Below are positions 36,401 through 44,466 of a DNA stretch of 64,000 nucleotides, piece after piece. The notes beneath the pieces were generated by a model. The model ran no database searches and was not told the DNA's origin. It saw nothing but the letters and a program-made list of their open reading frames with translations. Each line of letters begins with the position of its first letter. Positions within the stretch are counted from its first letter, which is position 1. Position numbers and translations under genes: made by a program. Origin of the DNA: G963674685 sp963674685. Lineage in GTDB: Bacteria; Lernaellota; Lernaellaia; JACKCT01. The stretch covers positions 868,001 to 932,000 of the forward strand of contig CAXXWT010000002.1 in the NCBI GenBank assembly GCA_963674685.2. Direction: 5' to 3'.

Positions 36401-37029
36401 ATGGATCGGATTTCGTCGCCGAAAAGCTCGATGCGCGTGGGATCGCTTAATAGCGGGCTCCAGAAATCAATCACGCCGCCGCGCACGGCGTATTCCCCCA
36501 CGTCCTCGACGAGAGGCGCCCTGTGGTAACCCGATTCCTCCAGAGCATAGATCATGATCTCCCGGTCCGCTTCCTCGCCCACGCGCACGTCCAGCGCGGA
36601 GGCGGACAGTTTGCTTCTGGGGATGACGCGCTTGAGCAGCGGGCCGACGGCGCTGATGACGACGGCCTCGCTTCTGGGCGAGCCCAGCGCCGCTAACGCC
36701 GACAGGCGCGCCGCCGTGATGGCGGAATGCGGCGAAAGGGATTCGTAGGGAGCCACGTCGTAGGGCGGGTAGTAGTAGAGCCTTTTGGCGCCGCCGACGC
36801 TTTGGAGGAAGAAATTCAAGTCGCCGAAAAGCCGCTTGGCGCTGTTGGCGTCGGGAGCGATGATCAGAATGGGGCCTTTGCGGGATACGGCGATCTCCGC
36901 GGCGGCCAGCGGCACAGCCCCGCCGCGCAGACCCGAAACGGCCAGATCCGGTCCCCCGGCGTCGGCCAGGGCCGCGCTGATTTCGAAAAATTCGGGAAGC
37001 AATCCCTTAAAGGGGATGAACTCCGGCAT
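33466..37029 (-). CDS. mfd: Transcription-repair coupling factor
   Basis: 1,187 residues, full length. The N-terminal UvrB-like module, a CarD-like RNA polymerase-interacting domain (EGDAIVHVRHGIGIFRGL...EYLHIEYAGGDKLYLPVDRL), RecG-type helicase motifs (Walker A GDVGFGKTEVALRAAF, Walker B VVDEEQLFGV, MTATPIPRTL, VGRSKTQAFCYL) and the C-terminal regulatory domain are all present. Mfd removes stalled RNA polymerase from DNA lesions and recruits UvrA. It heads the minus-strand run mfd, parvulin lipoprotein, surA-like, pdxA, uvrA, and is divergent from nadA. Confidence 0.98.
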   Translation of the reverse strand: MPEFIPFKGLLPEFFEISAALADAGGPDLAVSGLRGGAVPLAAAEIAVSRKGPILIIAPDANSAKRLFGDLNFFLQSVGGAKRLYYYPPYDVAPYESLSPHSAITAARLSALAALGSPRSEAVVISAVGPLLKRVIPRSKLSASALDVRVGEEADREIMIYALEESGYHRAPLVEDVGEYAVRGGVIDFWSPLLSDPTRIELFGDEIRSIRSFSPARQTTMKHIDRARIFACRETIISEETPGLFAERVKPLADGQNVDRRIRDRLVDEMRARISTPGIEFLLPLFYDGLDTIADYLSSESTILLVDPDLTEAMAHTEQSVIEKRRERAREAGKLCVEYESLYQNAEKFFEGLNHLRHVTAGSEVAPPRGKGKEFRFEAETHSQLREEILSRAKGEKMLEPLTKRLEAWIEKGYRTALVARGPSGADRLRRLLDGYDLSYAYDKDDNIADFLGRPASMRIPILIGELSAGALIESAQTALVTEEEIFGPRKRSEAYRGKKGEPISDFGDLSEGDAIVHVRHGIGIFRGLVRLLLWGAEGEYLHIEYAGGDKLYLPVDRLALVQRYVGAGESMPKIDKLGGGGWDIKKRRAKAAIRKMAGQLIKLYARRESMPGYAFPDGGELFEEFEGTFPYDETPDQITTIDSVIEDMKKDRPMDRLVCGDVGFGKTEVALRAAFLAVMDGKQAAILAPTTTLAFQHLRTFTSRMNPFGVRVKMLSRFVEPKDRQKTMKDLEAGDVDVIIGTHQLLGKKIKFKDLGLLVVDEEQLFGVAQKEKIKSMKELVDVLAMTATPIPRTLHMSLVGIRDMSVINTAPEDRLAVRTFITRWDEDTLGSALRRELGRGGQVFFIHNRVQSIDGMADKVRRLAPSARIRIGHGQMPGEQIEQLLIDFAERRFDILVATTIVGSGLDYPQANTIIINRADMLGLAQLYQLRGRVGRSKTQAFCYLVIPERAKIGKDARRRLAAIKNFSELGSGYKVAGKDLEIRGAGNLLGGEQSGHITAIGYELFRELLDEEIRRLKGEDVPDKIETEINLGIAAYIPKEYIPPESIRLGAYKRISEVPDEKSLDSVRAEILDRFGDAPDELVRLFDIVSLKILAKPLRISAIDYNKEALTFTFDASTPVKISRLVEMVSRAPKRYRLLPDGKLMEIIGKVSGNRLFAAVRQGLIALNIYDNNREPEGEVLSNK

Positions 37030-37097
37030 CGGGAATAACCGCCTTCATCATACGCGTCGGCAAGGGAAATCACTTTCCCATGCCGTAAAAAGCGGTG

Positions 37098-37156
37098 TTG
37101 TAACGCTTTCACAATATTTAGACAAGGTTGACTGCTTATTAAATTCGTTAACAATG
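37098..37156. promoter_or_regulatory. Divergent mfd/nadA control region
   Basis: For nadA, TTGACT (37128-37133) lies 16-17 bp before AACAAT/ACAATG, a weak -10. Just upstream is an imperfect palindrome, TTGT-N9-ACAA (37098-37114), between the divergent genes. It could be an operator; this is inferred only from position and symmetry. Confidence 0.35.
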
Positions 37157-37189
37157 GCCTCGATCGATTTTTGATCGGGGAGTACGAAA

Positions 37190-38251
37190 ATGGGCATCGA
37201 CGCGGCGACACTTCAAGAAACCTATGAAATTATGCGCAAAAAGCTGGCCGGGATCGTCCCGCCGGACGAAATCAGGCCCAAGGCCGAGCTGGCGTATGAA
37301 ATCAACCGGCTCAAAAAAGAGCGAAACGCGCTCATTTTAGGGCACAACTACATGGAGCCGGCGCTTTTTATCAGCGTGCCGGACATCATGGGCGATTCGC
37401 TGGAACTTTCGCGCAAGGCCGTCGAGACCGATTGCGATCCCATCATTTTTTGCGGCGTGCGCTTCATGGCCGAATCGGCGAAGATCTTAAGCCCGCATAA
37501 AACGGTTCTTTTACCCGCCACGCGCGCCGGATGCTCCCTGGCCGAGGCGATAACGGCAAACGACGTGGTGAAGCTGCGCGCAAAGTATCCCGGCCTGCCC
37601 GTGGTGAATTATATCAACACGTACGCCGACATTAAGGCGGAAGTTGACGTGTGCTGCACGTCGGCAAACTCGGTCAAGGTCGTGCAATCCTTTGGCGACA
37701 GGCCGGTCATCTTTACGCCGGACGAATACATGGCGAAAAACATCGGCCGGGAGCTCAATCGCCCCGTGTACGTGATCCCCGCCAGCGACGATCCGGCCGA
37801 CTGGGCGGATCTGAAGGATCTGCCGGAGAACGTGATCATCGGCTGGCGCGGGCGCTGCGAGGTCCACGAGGCGTTTACATTAGACGACGTCAAGGAAGCC
37901 CGCGAGCAGATTCCCGACGTCGTTGTGCTGGCGCATCCCGAATGCAGCCCGGAGGTTTTCGAGGCGGCGGATTACGGCGGAAGCACCTCGCAGATGATCA
38001 AATACGTCAAGGAAAGCGACGCGCCGCATTTCTTTTTGCTGACCGAATGCTCCATGGGCGACAACATCGTGGCGGAAAACCCCGGCAAGGATATCCTGCG
38101 CATGTGCTCCAAGGCATGCACGCACATGAAAGAAGTCACGCTGGAAGAAGTGCTTCGCTCTTTGCGCGAAAACGTGCAGCAAATCGAAATCGAAGAAAAC
38201 TTACGTATACGCGCCAAAGGATCGCTGGATCGAATGCTTGAGGTTCGGTGA
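37190..38251 (+). CDS. nadA: Quinolinate synthase
   Basis: 353 residues. NadA hallmarks: LILGHNYMEPALF, GDSLELSR, ICFGVRFMAE-like IFCGVRFMAESAKIL, and three cluster ligands, one in the central CCTSANSVKV, one in HPECSPEV and one in MCSKACTHM. The enzyme condenses iminoaspartate with dihydroxyacetone phosphate to quinolinate in NAD synthesis, using an oxygen-sensitive [4Fe-4S] cluster. It stands alone, convergent with the interrupted NTPase-nuclease gene. Confidence 0.96.
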   Translation: MGIDAATLQETYEIMRKKLAGIVPPDEIRPKAELAYEINRLKKERNALILGHNYMEPALFISVPDIMGDSLELSRKAVETDCDPIIFCGVRFMAESAKILSPHKTVLLPATRAGCSLAEAITANDVVKLRAKYPGLPVVNYINTYADIKAEVDVCCTSANSVKVVQSFGDRPVIFTPDEYMAKNIGRELNRPVYVIPASDDPADWADLKDLPENVIIGWRGRCEVHEAFTLDDVKEAREQIPDVVVLAHPECSPEVFEAADYGGSTSQMIKYVKESDAPHFFLLTECSMGDNIVAENPGKDILRMCSKACTHMKEVTLEEVLRSLRENVQQIEIEENLRIRAKGSLDRMLEVR

Positions 38252-38285
38252 TTTCACACACCTTTTATATCAAAAAATGTAGTAT

Positions 38286-41200
38286 CTATTTCGTCGCGTC
38301 CAGGACGAAAGTATCAAGTATGATATTGCGATGCGTTTCTTGGAGTTCTTTTGCTTGCTTACGGAAAAAATCCCGGGCTTGTTCGATGCCTTTCTTTCCG
38401 AATATTGACTTGTTGCGCTTCTTTCGATTATCCGCTTCCCACCACTCACTGCAATAAAACCAGCCGACCAGGTAAATTCCGTGGCTCAGATTTTCGCCGA
38501 AAAGATATTCGCCGATCAATTGCTTTTCCATGGCTGTTTTAAGATCCTTATTCCAGAAGCCTTTGACCTCGATCACCAGCTTGCAAGGGCTTTCGGCTTC
38601 GCTTTCTTCGGGTTTGAAGGCGGTTATTTTAATGTCGGTTTTTTTGTTCCAATTGACCTGGACTTCCCGATCGACGACGATTCGGCGACCTTCCAGCTCG
38701 CCTTGAAGATGCCGGGCGATCCTGTCGGATAAAGCGTTTTCGTTTTTTGGAAAGTACTTCATATCCTTCCCATTTTGTTTCTCACCTGCCTTGGATTGCT
38801 CGCCGTTCTCGGTCTTCAGCAAATGCTCGGGAACTTCATTCCACACATCACGCACTGCGGGCAGCTCGCCGTCGTGAAAAGACTTTTCCAGTCGATCCAG
38901 TGAGGCGAGAACGACCTTCATCAATTCGCTTGGATTTCGAACCAAGCGTCTCTGGGAATCCTCGATCAGTGTTTTGAAATCGCCTACATCCGGAGGAATC
39001 CATGATGATTCGAGAAAGCGCTCTTCGGCATCCAAAATATCGAATTGAAGCCGCTGTCGCTTGTCGGGAAATTTTTTAGAAATTCTTTGCAAGGCGTGCA
39101 CTGCCGCTCGCGATCCCAAACCCTTAAGCCGCCGGATGATCCCTTCCCGGAATCTTCCGATCAAATCCCGGAAGGTTACGGTGTAGGCCATGAATTCATC
39201 GTGCTTGGGATCCTCTTTTCCCGGATAATGATTTTCCAGCCAGATGTACAAATCGGCGAATTCTTCTTCTCTGATGGGAAGATTCGCTTCTCGATCAATA
39301 ATATTTTCTTCATCAACGAGGCGTTTAAAAAACAGTTTTCCGAATTCCTCGTCGGATTGAATGGGCGACCATATGAAGGACCAGATTCCACCCGTCGGCG
39401 AAAGGATCAGGGCGCAAGCCGCTTCAACCGCTTCGTCTCTTCTTTCTTCCTGGAAGGGATAGGGACCGGCTAACAGGTCCTTCGCGAAATCTTTCGCCTC
39501 GGTTACATCCCTTTTCGTTAAAAGACGCAGCAATGTTCCCATGGATTTCGGCCCAAGTTCGCGGTCTTTCATTTTGCCCAGGAAATATTTTTCCAGCCTG
39601 TCGTCATATAGATGCATGACCTTGTGCGGGCTGGAAAGGTTGCCGTTTTTTCGGTTTTCCATTTCGATGCATCGATTCAGCCACTTGATGAATTCGTCGG
39701 GGAAGTCATCGTAGGCGATTTGTTCAAGGGCATCTATGGCGGGATCGCCAACAAAACTTTTGACGGACATTACGGAATGAATCCAGCGAGACCAGACCTT
39801 GACAGGAATTTCCTTAAGGAACTCCGGGGCGAGATGGAAAATCAAATCCAGAGCTTTGTATCCGGCAATCTCGTTAATATCGAAATCACCCGGTCTCATT
39901 TCTCGTGACGCATATGGATCATAATCAAAAATATATTTTTTTGCTGCGGCTAATACCCTTCTTTGATTTTCCTGAGCCAAAAGCGGCCAACCAGGGTTTT
40001 GCAACAGACTATGAAAATTGTGCCCCTGATCCAACCCTTCCTCATCCAATTGCATGACGCTCACGACCTCAAACCAATGCACCAACTGGCCTTTTTGAAT
40101 TTTTTCCAGGATCGGACCGATCAACACGTTCGGATGTTCATATGTTTTCTGTTTTCGTCCCGTCTCGATTTCTTTCTGGATTTTCCGATCTTCATAATAC
40201 GAAGATTGGCTCCTTTGCGCCTCTTTGGAATACCGATCAACCGAATCGATGTAGGCCGAGAATTTCTCACGAAATTTCTTATCTTCTTTCGCAAGGCCTA
40301 AAATGGCGTTGACTGTTTCATGATCGTGAACGCGGAAAGGACTGAAGACGAGGTTTATGATCTCCGATAAAGCGTCTTTTATCGCCGGATCTCCTTCATC
40401 TTGATATTTTTCTATGAGCCAGGGCAAATCCTCATCCGTTACAAGTGCGATTCCGGTCACGTTGTATATGAGGTGACGGCCAAGCTCTTCGATTTTAAAA
40501 TTACAATTATGAAGAATTGCCATGAGGACGCTTCGCCGCTTATCGACATCTTCGGGATTTATTATCGTTTCATTTTTCTTCGGATGAAAAATGTCGTCGT
40601 GAAGTAAAAAACGCGACCAAAGGGCTTTTGCGAAGGCTTCCAGGATTCCGGGAGCATCCAGGTTTTCCCAGGCCATTTTGATAATTTTGCCTTTTAAGCT
40701 CGACCACCTTGATAGACCAAAACGGGACTTCAGCTGCCGGGAAATCCAATCGAGGGCGACGGGCAGATATGAAGGCGATAAAGATTTCGGCAATTCATAG
40801 TCCGCAAATAATTCGTAGTGGCCGATATACCTTTCTTTTTTCGGCGGCGTCAGCGATTCGAAGAGCTCCTTGGCGGACATGAACTCGGGCCAAAGGGCGA
40901 TGAGGCCGTAGGCTTTCAAATCGTCGTTCGGGTCCTCGCCGGCGTCGCCTTCGACGAAAGGCCGCAGATTTTTTCGATACTCGGGTCTTCCGTTGCGGGC
41001 TACGACACGGGCCGCCTGACAACGGATGTGATGATCCTCCGTTTCGTCCAAGGCAATGGTGAGGAGTTGCGGCTGGAGTCCCTGCACATCGCAGGCTTCG
41101 GCGATATGGATGGCGGCGCGGCGGGCGACGAAGCTGATATTATTCTTTGTAAGATAAAACTTAAGTTGTCCTACCAATTTTGGATGCCGTAATTTCTCAT

Positions 41201-41594
41201 ATTTTCCCTTAAAGGCGATATCCCCGTCGTGAGCTTTTCCGTCCTGAAATGCCTTTAGAAGGGATTCGGCTACGGCTTCCCGAAACTCTTCCGACATGGA
41301 AACCAAATCTCCAAACAAAAACACCTTCGGATCATCGCAAATCAAATCCTTAAGTTTATCAATTGATTCTTGGTTATATCTAGCGTACCAGATCACAGTG
41401 TCTCGTAAATAGGGAACGATCCGTCCCGAAGACAGTTCGGGATGACGAAAAAGAGGGAAAACTTGCTCTGATGAAATCTCTTGTTTACACAGAAATCGTG
41501 CCGCCAGATATTCTGCGATTTGTTTGTGGATAAAAGTTCGATGAGAGCCTAAATGCTTAAACAAGGTTGTATTGAGAGTCTCTTCAAGCATCAT
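38286..41594 (-). CDS. C-terminal fragment of an IS-interrupted STAND NTPase: helical repeats plus PD-(D/E)XK nuclease
   Basis: 1,102 codons remain after the break. The N-terminal part has SHRTFIHKQIAEYLAARFL, the sequence typical of the helical region right after a NACHT/STAND ATPase. A long HEAT-like helical region follows (VARRAAIHIAEACDV..., IRCQAARVVARNG...). The last 150 residues look like a restriction-type nuclease: REVQVNWNKKTDIKITAF with Asp987, then LVIEVKGFWN with Glu1009 and Lys1011, and a KQLIGEYL helix. The missing N-terminal NTPase is at 43149-44234. The fragment starts at an internal ATG pair and may not be expressed as a working protein. Family assignment is from motifs only. 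Confidence 0.8.
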   Translation of the reverse strand: MMLEETLNTTLFKHLGSHRTFIHKQIAEYLAARFLCKQEISSEQVFPLFRHPELSSGRIVPYLRDTVIWYARYNQESIDKLKDLICDDPKVFLFGDLVSMSEEFREAVAESLLKAFQDGKAHDGDIAFKGKYEKLRHPKLVGQLKFYLTKNNISFVARRAAIHIAEACDVQGLQPQLLTIALDETEDHHIRCQAARVVARNGRPEYRKNLRPFVEGDAGEDPNDDLKAYGLIALWPEFMSAKELFESLTPPKKERYIGHYELFADYELPKSLSPSYLPVALDWISRQLKSRFGLSRWSSLKGKIIKMAWENLDAPGILEAFAKALWSRFLLHDDIFHPKKNETIINPEDVDKRRSVLMAILHNCNFKIEELGRHLIYNVTGIALVTDEDLPWLIEKYQDEGDPAIKDALSEIINLVFSPFRVHDHETVNAILGLAKEDKKFREKFSAYIDSVDRYSKEAQRSQSSYYEDRKIQKEIETGRKQKTYEHPNVLIGPILEKIQKGQLVHWFEVVSVMQLDEEGLDQGHNFHSLLQNPGWPLLAQENQRRVLAAAKKYIFDYDPYASREMRPGDFDINEIAGYKALDLIFHLAPEFLKEIPVKVWSRWIHSVMSVKSFVGDPAIDALEQIAYDDFPDEFIKWLNRCIEMENRKNGNLSSPHKVMHLYDDRLEKYFLGKMKDRELGPKSMGTLLRLLTKRDVTEAKDFAKDLLAGPYPFQEERRDEAVEAACALILSPTGGIWSFIWSPIQSDEEFGKLFFKRLVDEENIIDREANLPIREEEFADLYIWLENHYPGKEDPKHDEFMAYTVTFRDLIGRFREGIIRRLKGLGSRAAVHALQRISKKFPDKRQRLQFDILDAEERFLESSWIPPDVGDFKTLIEDSQRRLVRNPSELMKVVLASLDRLEKSFHDGELPAVRDVWNEVPEHLLKTENGEQSKAGEKQNGKDMKYFPKNENALSDRIARHLQGELEGRRIVVDREVQVNWNKKTDIKITAFKPEESEAESPCKLVIEVKGFWNKDLKTAMEKQLIGEYLFGENLSHGIYLVGWFYCSEWWEADNRKKRNKSIFGKKGIEQARDFFRKQAKELQETHRNIILDTFVLDATK

Positions 41595-41640
41595 CCGCGT
41601 CGGAACGTGTCAACGATAATGAGACACCGTTTTTCATAGT

Positions 41641-42636
41641 TTAGAGTACACTGTCCTGGTTCCCCGTTTTCGGCGGATTGATCCATACCGCCTCGGGCAG
41701 CGCCTGTGGTGTTGGTGTTTTGTTAACGAATCGTTCGGGATGTTTTTCAAGAGCTTCTAAAAGCACTCTCTCTCTTTGCCTGGCCGCCTTCTCCGCACGT
41801 CCATAATGGACTGTCTCCGGCGTGTACATGGCGATGCCGCTGTGGCGGTGTTCGTTGTTGTACCAGTGAAAAAAGGTCCGGCAAAAAACCCGTGCATCCT
41901 CGATGGACCCGAATCGTTTCGGAAATTCCGGGCGGTATTTCATCGTCTTGAACTGGCTTTCAGAAAATGGATTGTCATTGGACACATGCGGCCTTGAGTG
42001 CGTTTTTGTCACGCCCAGATCCGACAACAGCAGCGCGACCGGTTTGGATTTCATCGAGGTTCCACGGTCCGCGTGAAGAGTGAGCTGATCAGGACCGATT
42101 CCTTGTCTGGCGCACGTTTGGGAGATGAGCGTTTTCGCCAGCGCCGCGCTCTCGCGATGCGCGATCATCCACCCCACAGTGTATCGGCTGAAAATATCGA
42201 GAATCACGTAGAGGTGATAATAACTCCATTTCACCGGCCCTTTCAGCTTGGTGATGTCCCAACTCCAGACTTGATTAGGCGCGGTCGCCAAAAGTTCCGG
42301 CTTCGCATAATTGGGATGGCGGCGCTGATTCCGGCGTTCCTTCACTTCTTTCTCCGATTCCAAAATGCGGTGCATGGTGCGTGTACTGCAATGATATTCT
42401 CCTTGATCCATTAGGGTTGCGACGATTTCAGCGGGCGCTTTGTCGATGTTTTCCGGCGCGTGAAGAATATCCAAAACCCTTTGCCGTTCCCCGTCGTCCA
42501 GCGCTCTTTTCGGCTTCGGACGATGGCGGTGAAGCGCGGGAGAAAGACGCCGATAGTATGTGGCTCGCGGCAAAGACAGAGCGTCGCAGGCCGACGCAAC
42601 GCCGATGGAGGCTCCGCGCTCATGCACCGCTTGCAT
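41641..42636 (-). CDS. IS3-family transposase OrfB (DDE integrase core)
   Basis: 331 residues counted from ATG 42636, which overlaps the orfA stop (TGATG). The same frame is open further upstream. HTH_21-like start (ASACDALSLPRATYYRRL), then an rve integrase core: NQVWSWDITKLKGP (first Asp), LHADRGTSM (second Asp), and NPFSESQFKTMKYRPEFP (Glu about 35 residues later). All three catalytic residues are present. In IS3 elements the active transposase is an OrfAB fusion made by -1 frameshifting. An A8 run at 42700-42693 in the overlap allows this, and the -1 frame reads straight into OrfB. Confidence 0.9.
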   Translation of the reverse strand: MQAVHERGASIGVASACDALSLPRATYYRRLSPALHRHRPKPKRALDDGERQRVLDILHAPENIDKAPAEIVATLMDQGEYHCSTRTMHRILESEKEVKERRNQRRHPNYAKPELLATAPNQVWSWDITKLKGPVKWSYYHLYVILDIFSRYTVGWMIAHRESAALAKTLISQTCARQGIGPDQLTLHADRGTSMKSKPVALLLSDLGVTKTHSRPHVSNDNPFSESQFKTMKYRPEFPKRFGSIEDARVFCRTFFHWYNNEHRHSGIAMYTPETVHYGRAEKAARQRERVLLEALEKHPERFVNKTPTPQALPEAVWINPPKTGNQDSVL

Positions 42637-43136
42637 CAGGCGCTCCCGTCGTCGTCCGGCCGGTTCAGGGGGATGTCCAGGAGCGCGGCAACTTTTTTTT
42701 GGAAGTCGATCACCATTTCGGCCTTCGCCAGCTTTTTTTGCAGCCGGGCGTTGTCGCGACGCAATTGCTCGTTCTCTTTTTTCAACAGCGGGGATGCACC
42801 GGGTTTGGGCCCGCGCTTTTTGCCGTTCAGGCCATCTAGAGCGCCCTGATCCCGCAACTGACGCCACTTGCCCAGGTGGGAAGAGTACAGTCCTTCCCGA
42901 CGCAGCAAGGCGCCGATTTGACCTGGCTCGGCGCAGCGGTCGGCCTCCTGCACGACAGCCAGCTTGTAGGCGGCGGTGAAGCGGCGGCGCTCGGGGCGTT
43001 CTGAGACCTCCGGAGAGGGGGGTGCGGGCGACCCGTCGTTTTTGGGGGCTCCGCTCCGTTCCGGCTCGCTTCGCTCGCCTCCACTACGCTGCGCCCCCAA
43101 AAACGATCCATCACCGTTTTCTCGTTGCTTATTCAT
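42636..43136 (-). CDS. IS3-family OrfA (HTH_Tnp_1)
   Basis: 166 residues. A helix-turn-helix domain (about 50-105, RRRFTAAYKLAVVQEADRCAEPGQIGALLRREGLYSSHLGKWR) precedes a leucine-zipper-like coiled coil (LLKKENEQLRRDNARLQKKLAKAEMVIDFQKKVAALLD). The slippery A8 lies under the QKK codons. The first ~35 residues are unusual (rich in Gly, Ser, Glu) and are encoded by a palindromic insertion at 43036-43106. Confidence 0.88.
   Translation of the reverse strand: MNKQRENGDGSFLGAQRSGGERSEPERSGAPKNDGSPAPPSPEVSERPERRRFTAAYKLAVVQEADRCAEPGQIGALLRREGLYSSHLGKWRQLRDQGALDGLNGKKRGPKPGASPLLKKENEQLRRDNARLQKKLAKAEMVIDFQKKVAALLDIPLNRPDDDGSA
43036..43106. repeat. Palindromic insertion inside IS orfA
   Basis: Perfect 14-bp arms TCGTTTTTGGGGGC (43036-43049) and its complement (43093-43106) enclose 43 bp of smaller palindromic sequence. 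The insertion keeps the orfA frame and adds residues near its N-terminus. Confidence 0.65.
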
Positions 43137-43148
43137 TCGAGTTCTCCT

Positions 43149-44234
43149 TCACGCCCTCGAATTATACACTAAATTCTCACACAACCATTGTCTCACTCTT
43201 ATTGGCACAGAGGGCGTCACGTTAATTTTGCTGTGGCCTATTATTTTTGTATTCTTCACAAGCTCGGTGATGGCAAGTTCATTTCTGTGAAAAGGAGTCT
43301 CGGCGCCATTTAATAAAATGAATGGGCGATTCGTAAAAATCGACGCAGATGCGATATATTCGGCTGCTTTCAATCGGCAATCTTCATCTATTTTACCTTT
43401 TAATCTTTCATCGTGAGTATCAATTCTTTTTATGTTTTGCTCTCGCAATAATTCGCGCGTGAGTGTTTCGAATAAATCAGTTTGCCTCTTAGGTAGCCGT
43501 TTATCTCTAGCGAAAATTTTCAGCATATGAATCAAGGTCAGAGGAATCTCCGTATAGGGCCAAACTCGTTGGCGCTCAATCTCGGCGACGAATGCTTCGA
43601 AATCAACAGACTGGGCTTCGCAGGCTTCGATGATGTTTTGGCGGGATAGAGGCAAAAGCTCGTATGTTTTTACATTTTCAGCCTGAAATATGTTCTCCAG
43701 TTCTTCTTTCAAAGAGCTGGGAAAAGGACCGGATCGGCAGGCCAGCCGCAGTTTCAGCGAAGGCAGAAGTGTTATCGATTCTTTCAGTAAATCACCCAGT
43801 GTGAGGTGTAGATCCGGATTTAAAGCATGGCACTCGTCGAAACTGTCCAGGAACAAATAAAATTCCTGGTCGGTCTTTTGGGCTTTTACAAACTCGGGAT
43901 TTTGGAAAATAAATCTATTCAGTCTCGCCGGATTCGCGTAACGAAACAGATCGACTAAAAGTTTTTGCTCGTCGTTTACCTCAAGCTTTTTACATTCCTT
44001 TTCCAGGGTAGTTGATTTTCCCATTCCTGCTTCACCCAATAAAATGAGGCAATTGGAATAGTTGATGTCGTTAAAGGATAGACGCTCGCCTGGCGTTCCG
44101 TAAGAATCTTTCGATAAAGGCTCGCGCGTTCGCATAGAAAAAAACTCCGATTCCTCTGCGCCTCGCCAAAAACGCTCCCATGGGAAATCAGGCTTCTTCC
44201 GTTTTGGTTCTTCGGTAATATCAGGAATGCTCAT
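43149..44234 (-). CDS. N-terminal fragment of an IS-interrupted STAND/NACHT-type NTPase
   Basis: 361 codons, of which the first 340 are native and the last 21 read into the IS end. Walker A LLGEAGMGKSTT (Gly67-Ser74) and Walker B FYLFLDSFDECHA (about 125-137) have the hydrophobic-Asp-x-x-Asp-Glu form of NACHT/STAND ATPases. A sensor-like RLACRSGPFP follows. In the repaired gene the sequence continues ...KINVT-RMMLEETL... into the 41594 fragment for 1,443 residues: NTPase, HEAT-like helices, nuclease. Bacterial STAND NTPases with nuclease effectors act in antiphage defence; that role here is inferred. Base composition looks more AT-rich than the neighbours. Confidence 0.85.
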   Translation of the reverse strand: MSIPDITEEPKRKKPDFPWERFWRGAEESEFFSMRTREPLSKDSYGTPGERLSFNDINYSNCLILLGEAGMGKSTTLEKECKKLEVNDEQKLLVDLFRYANPARLNRFIFQNPEFVKAQKTDQEFYLFLDSFDECHALNPDLHLTLGDLLKESITLLPSLKLRLACRSGPFPSSLKEELENIFQAENVKTYELLPLSRQNIIEACEAQSVDFEAFVAEIERQRVWPYTEIPLTLIHMLKIFARDKRLPKRQTDLFETLTRELLREQNIKRIDTHDERLKGKIDEDCRLKAAEYIASASIFTNRPFILLNGAETPFHRNELAITELVKNTKIIGHSKINVTPSVPIRVRQWLCENLVYNSRA

Positions 44235-44346
44235 TTATTAAATCCACGGTGTTTAGCTCAGTAATTAATATGCAATTTACATTTTCCTTCCAATCTAAAT
44301 ATGTTGCAATACTTGATTGAATATTACTTCAAGGACCAGCCATCCT

Positions 44347-44383
44347 CCTTGCAAATTGAACATTGAATATTCAATTTGCAAGG
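44347..44383. other. 14-bp perfect inverted repeat upstream of the NTPase gene
   Basis: CCTTGCAAATTGAA (44347-44360) and its exact complement (44370-44383) are separated by 9 bp. The repeat lies 113 bp upstream of the NTPase start in the 232-bp spacer. It may be an operator or a hairpin in the leader; nothing else in the spacer was recognised except the terminator. Confidence 0.45.
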
Positions 44384-44420
44384 GTGGCAGGTAATAATCA
44401 AGCAGATTCTTTTTAAAATG

Positions 44421-44453
44421 AATCATCCCCGCTCAATTGAGGCGGGGATGATT
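44421..44453 (-). terminator. Intrinsic terminator after the PEBP gene
   Basis: An 11-bp stem ATCATCCCCGC/GCGGGGATGAT (44422-44432 and 44442-44452) with a 9-base loop, 14 bp past the stop codon, is followed by TCATTTTAAAA on the minus strand. It likely ends the PEBP/FGE/caspase transcript. Confidence 0.75.
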
Positions 44454-44466
44454 TTATCAGCTTCGC

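Larger units (their letters stand above)
41602..43213 (-). mobile_element. IS3-family insertion sequence, apparently intact
   Basis: The 1,612-bp element carries overlapping orfA and orfB. It is flanked by a 5-bp direct repeat, GCGTC (41597-41601 and 43214-43218). The ends share imperfect inverted similarity (GTGTCAACGATAA-TGAGACA against GTGCCAATAAGAGTGAGACA). Removing the element and one GCGTC copy joins the neighbouring reading frames exactly, which confirms these borders. Terminal bases could shift by a few positions. Confidence 0.85.
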
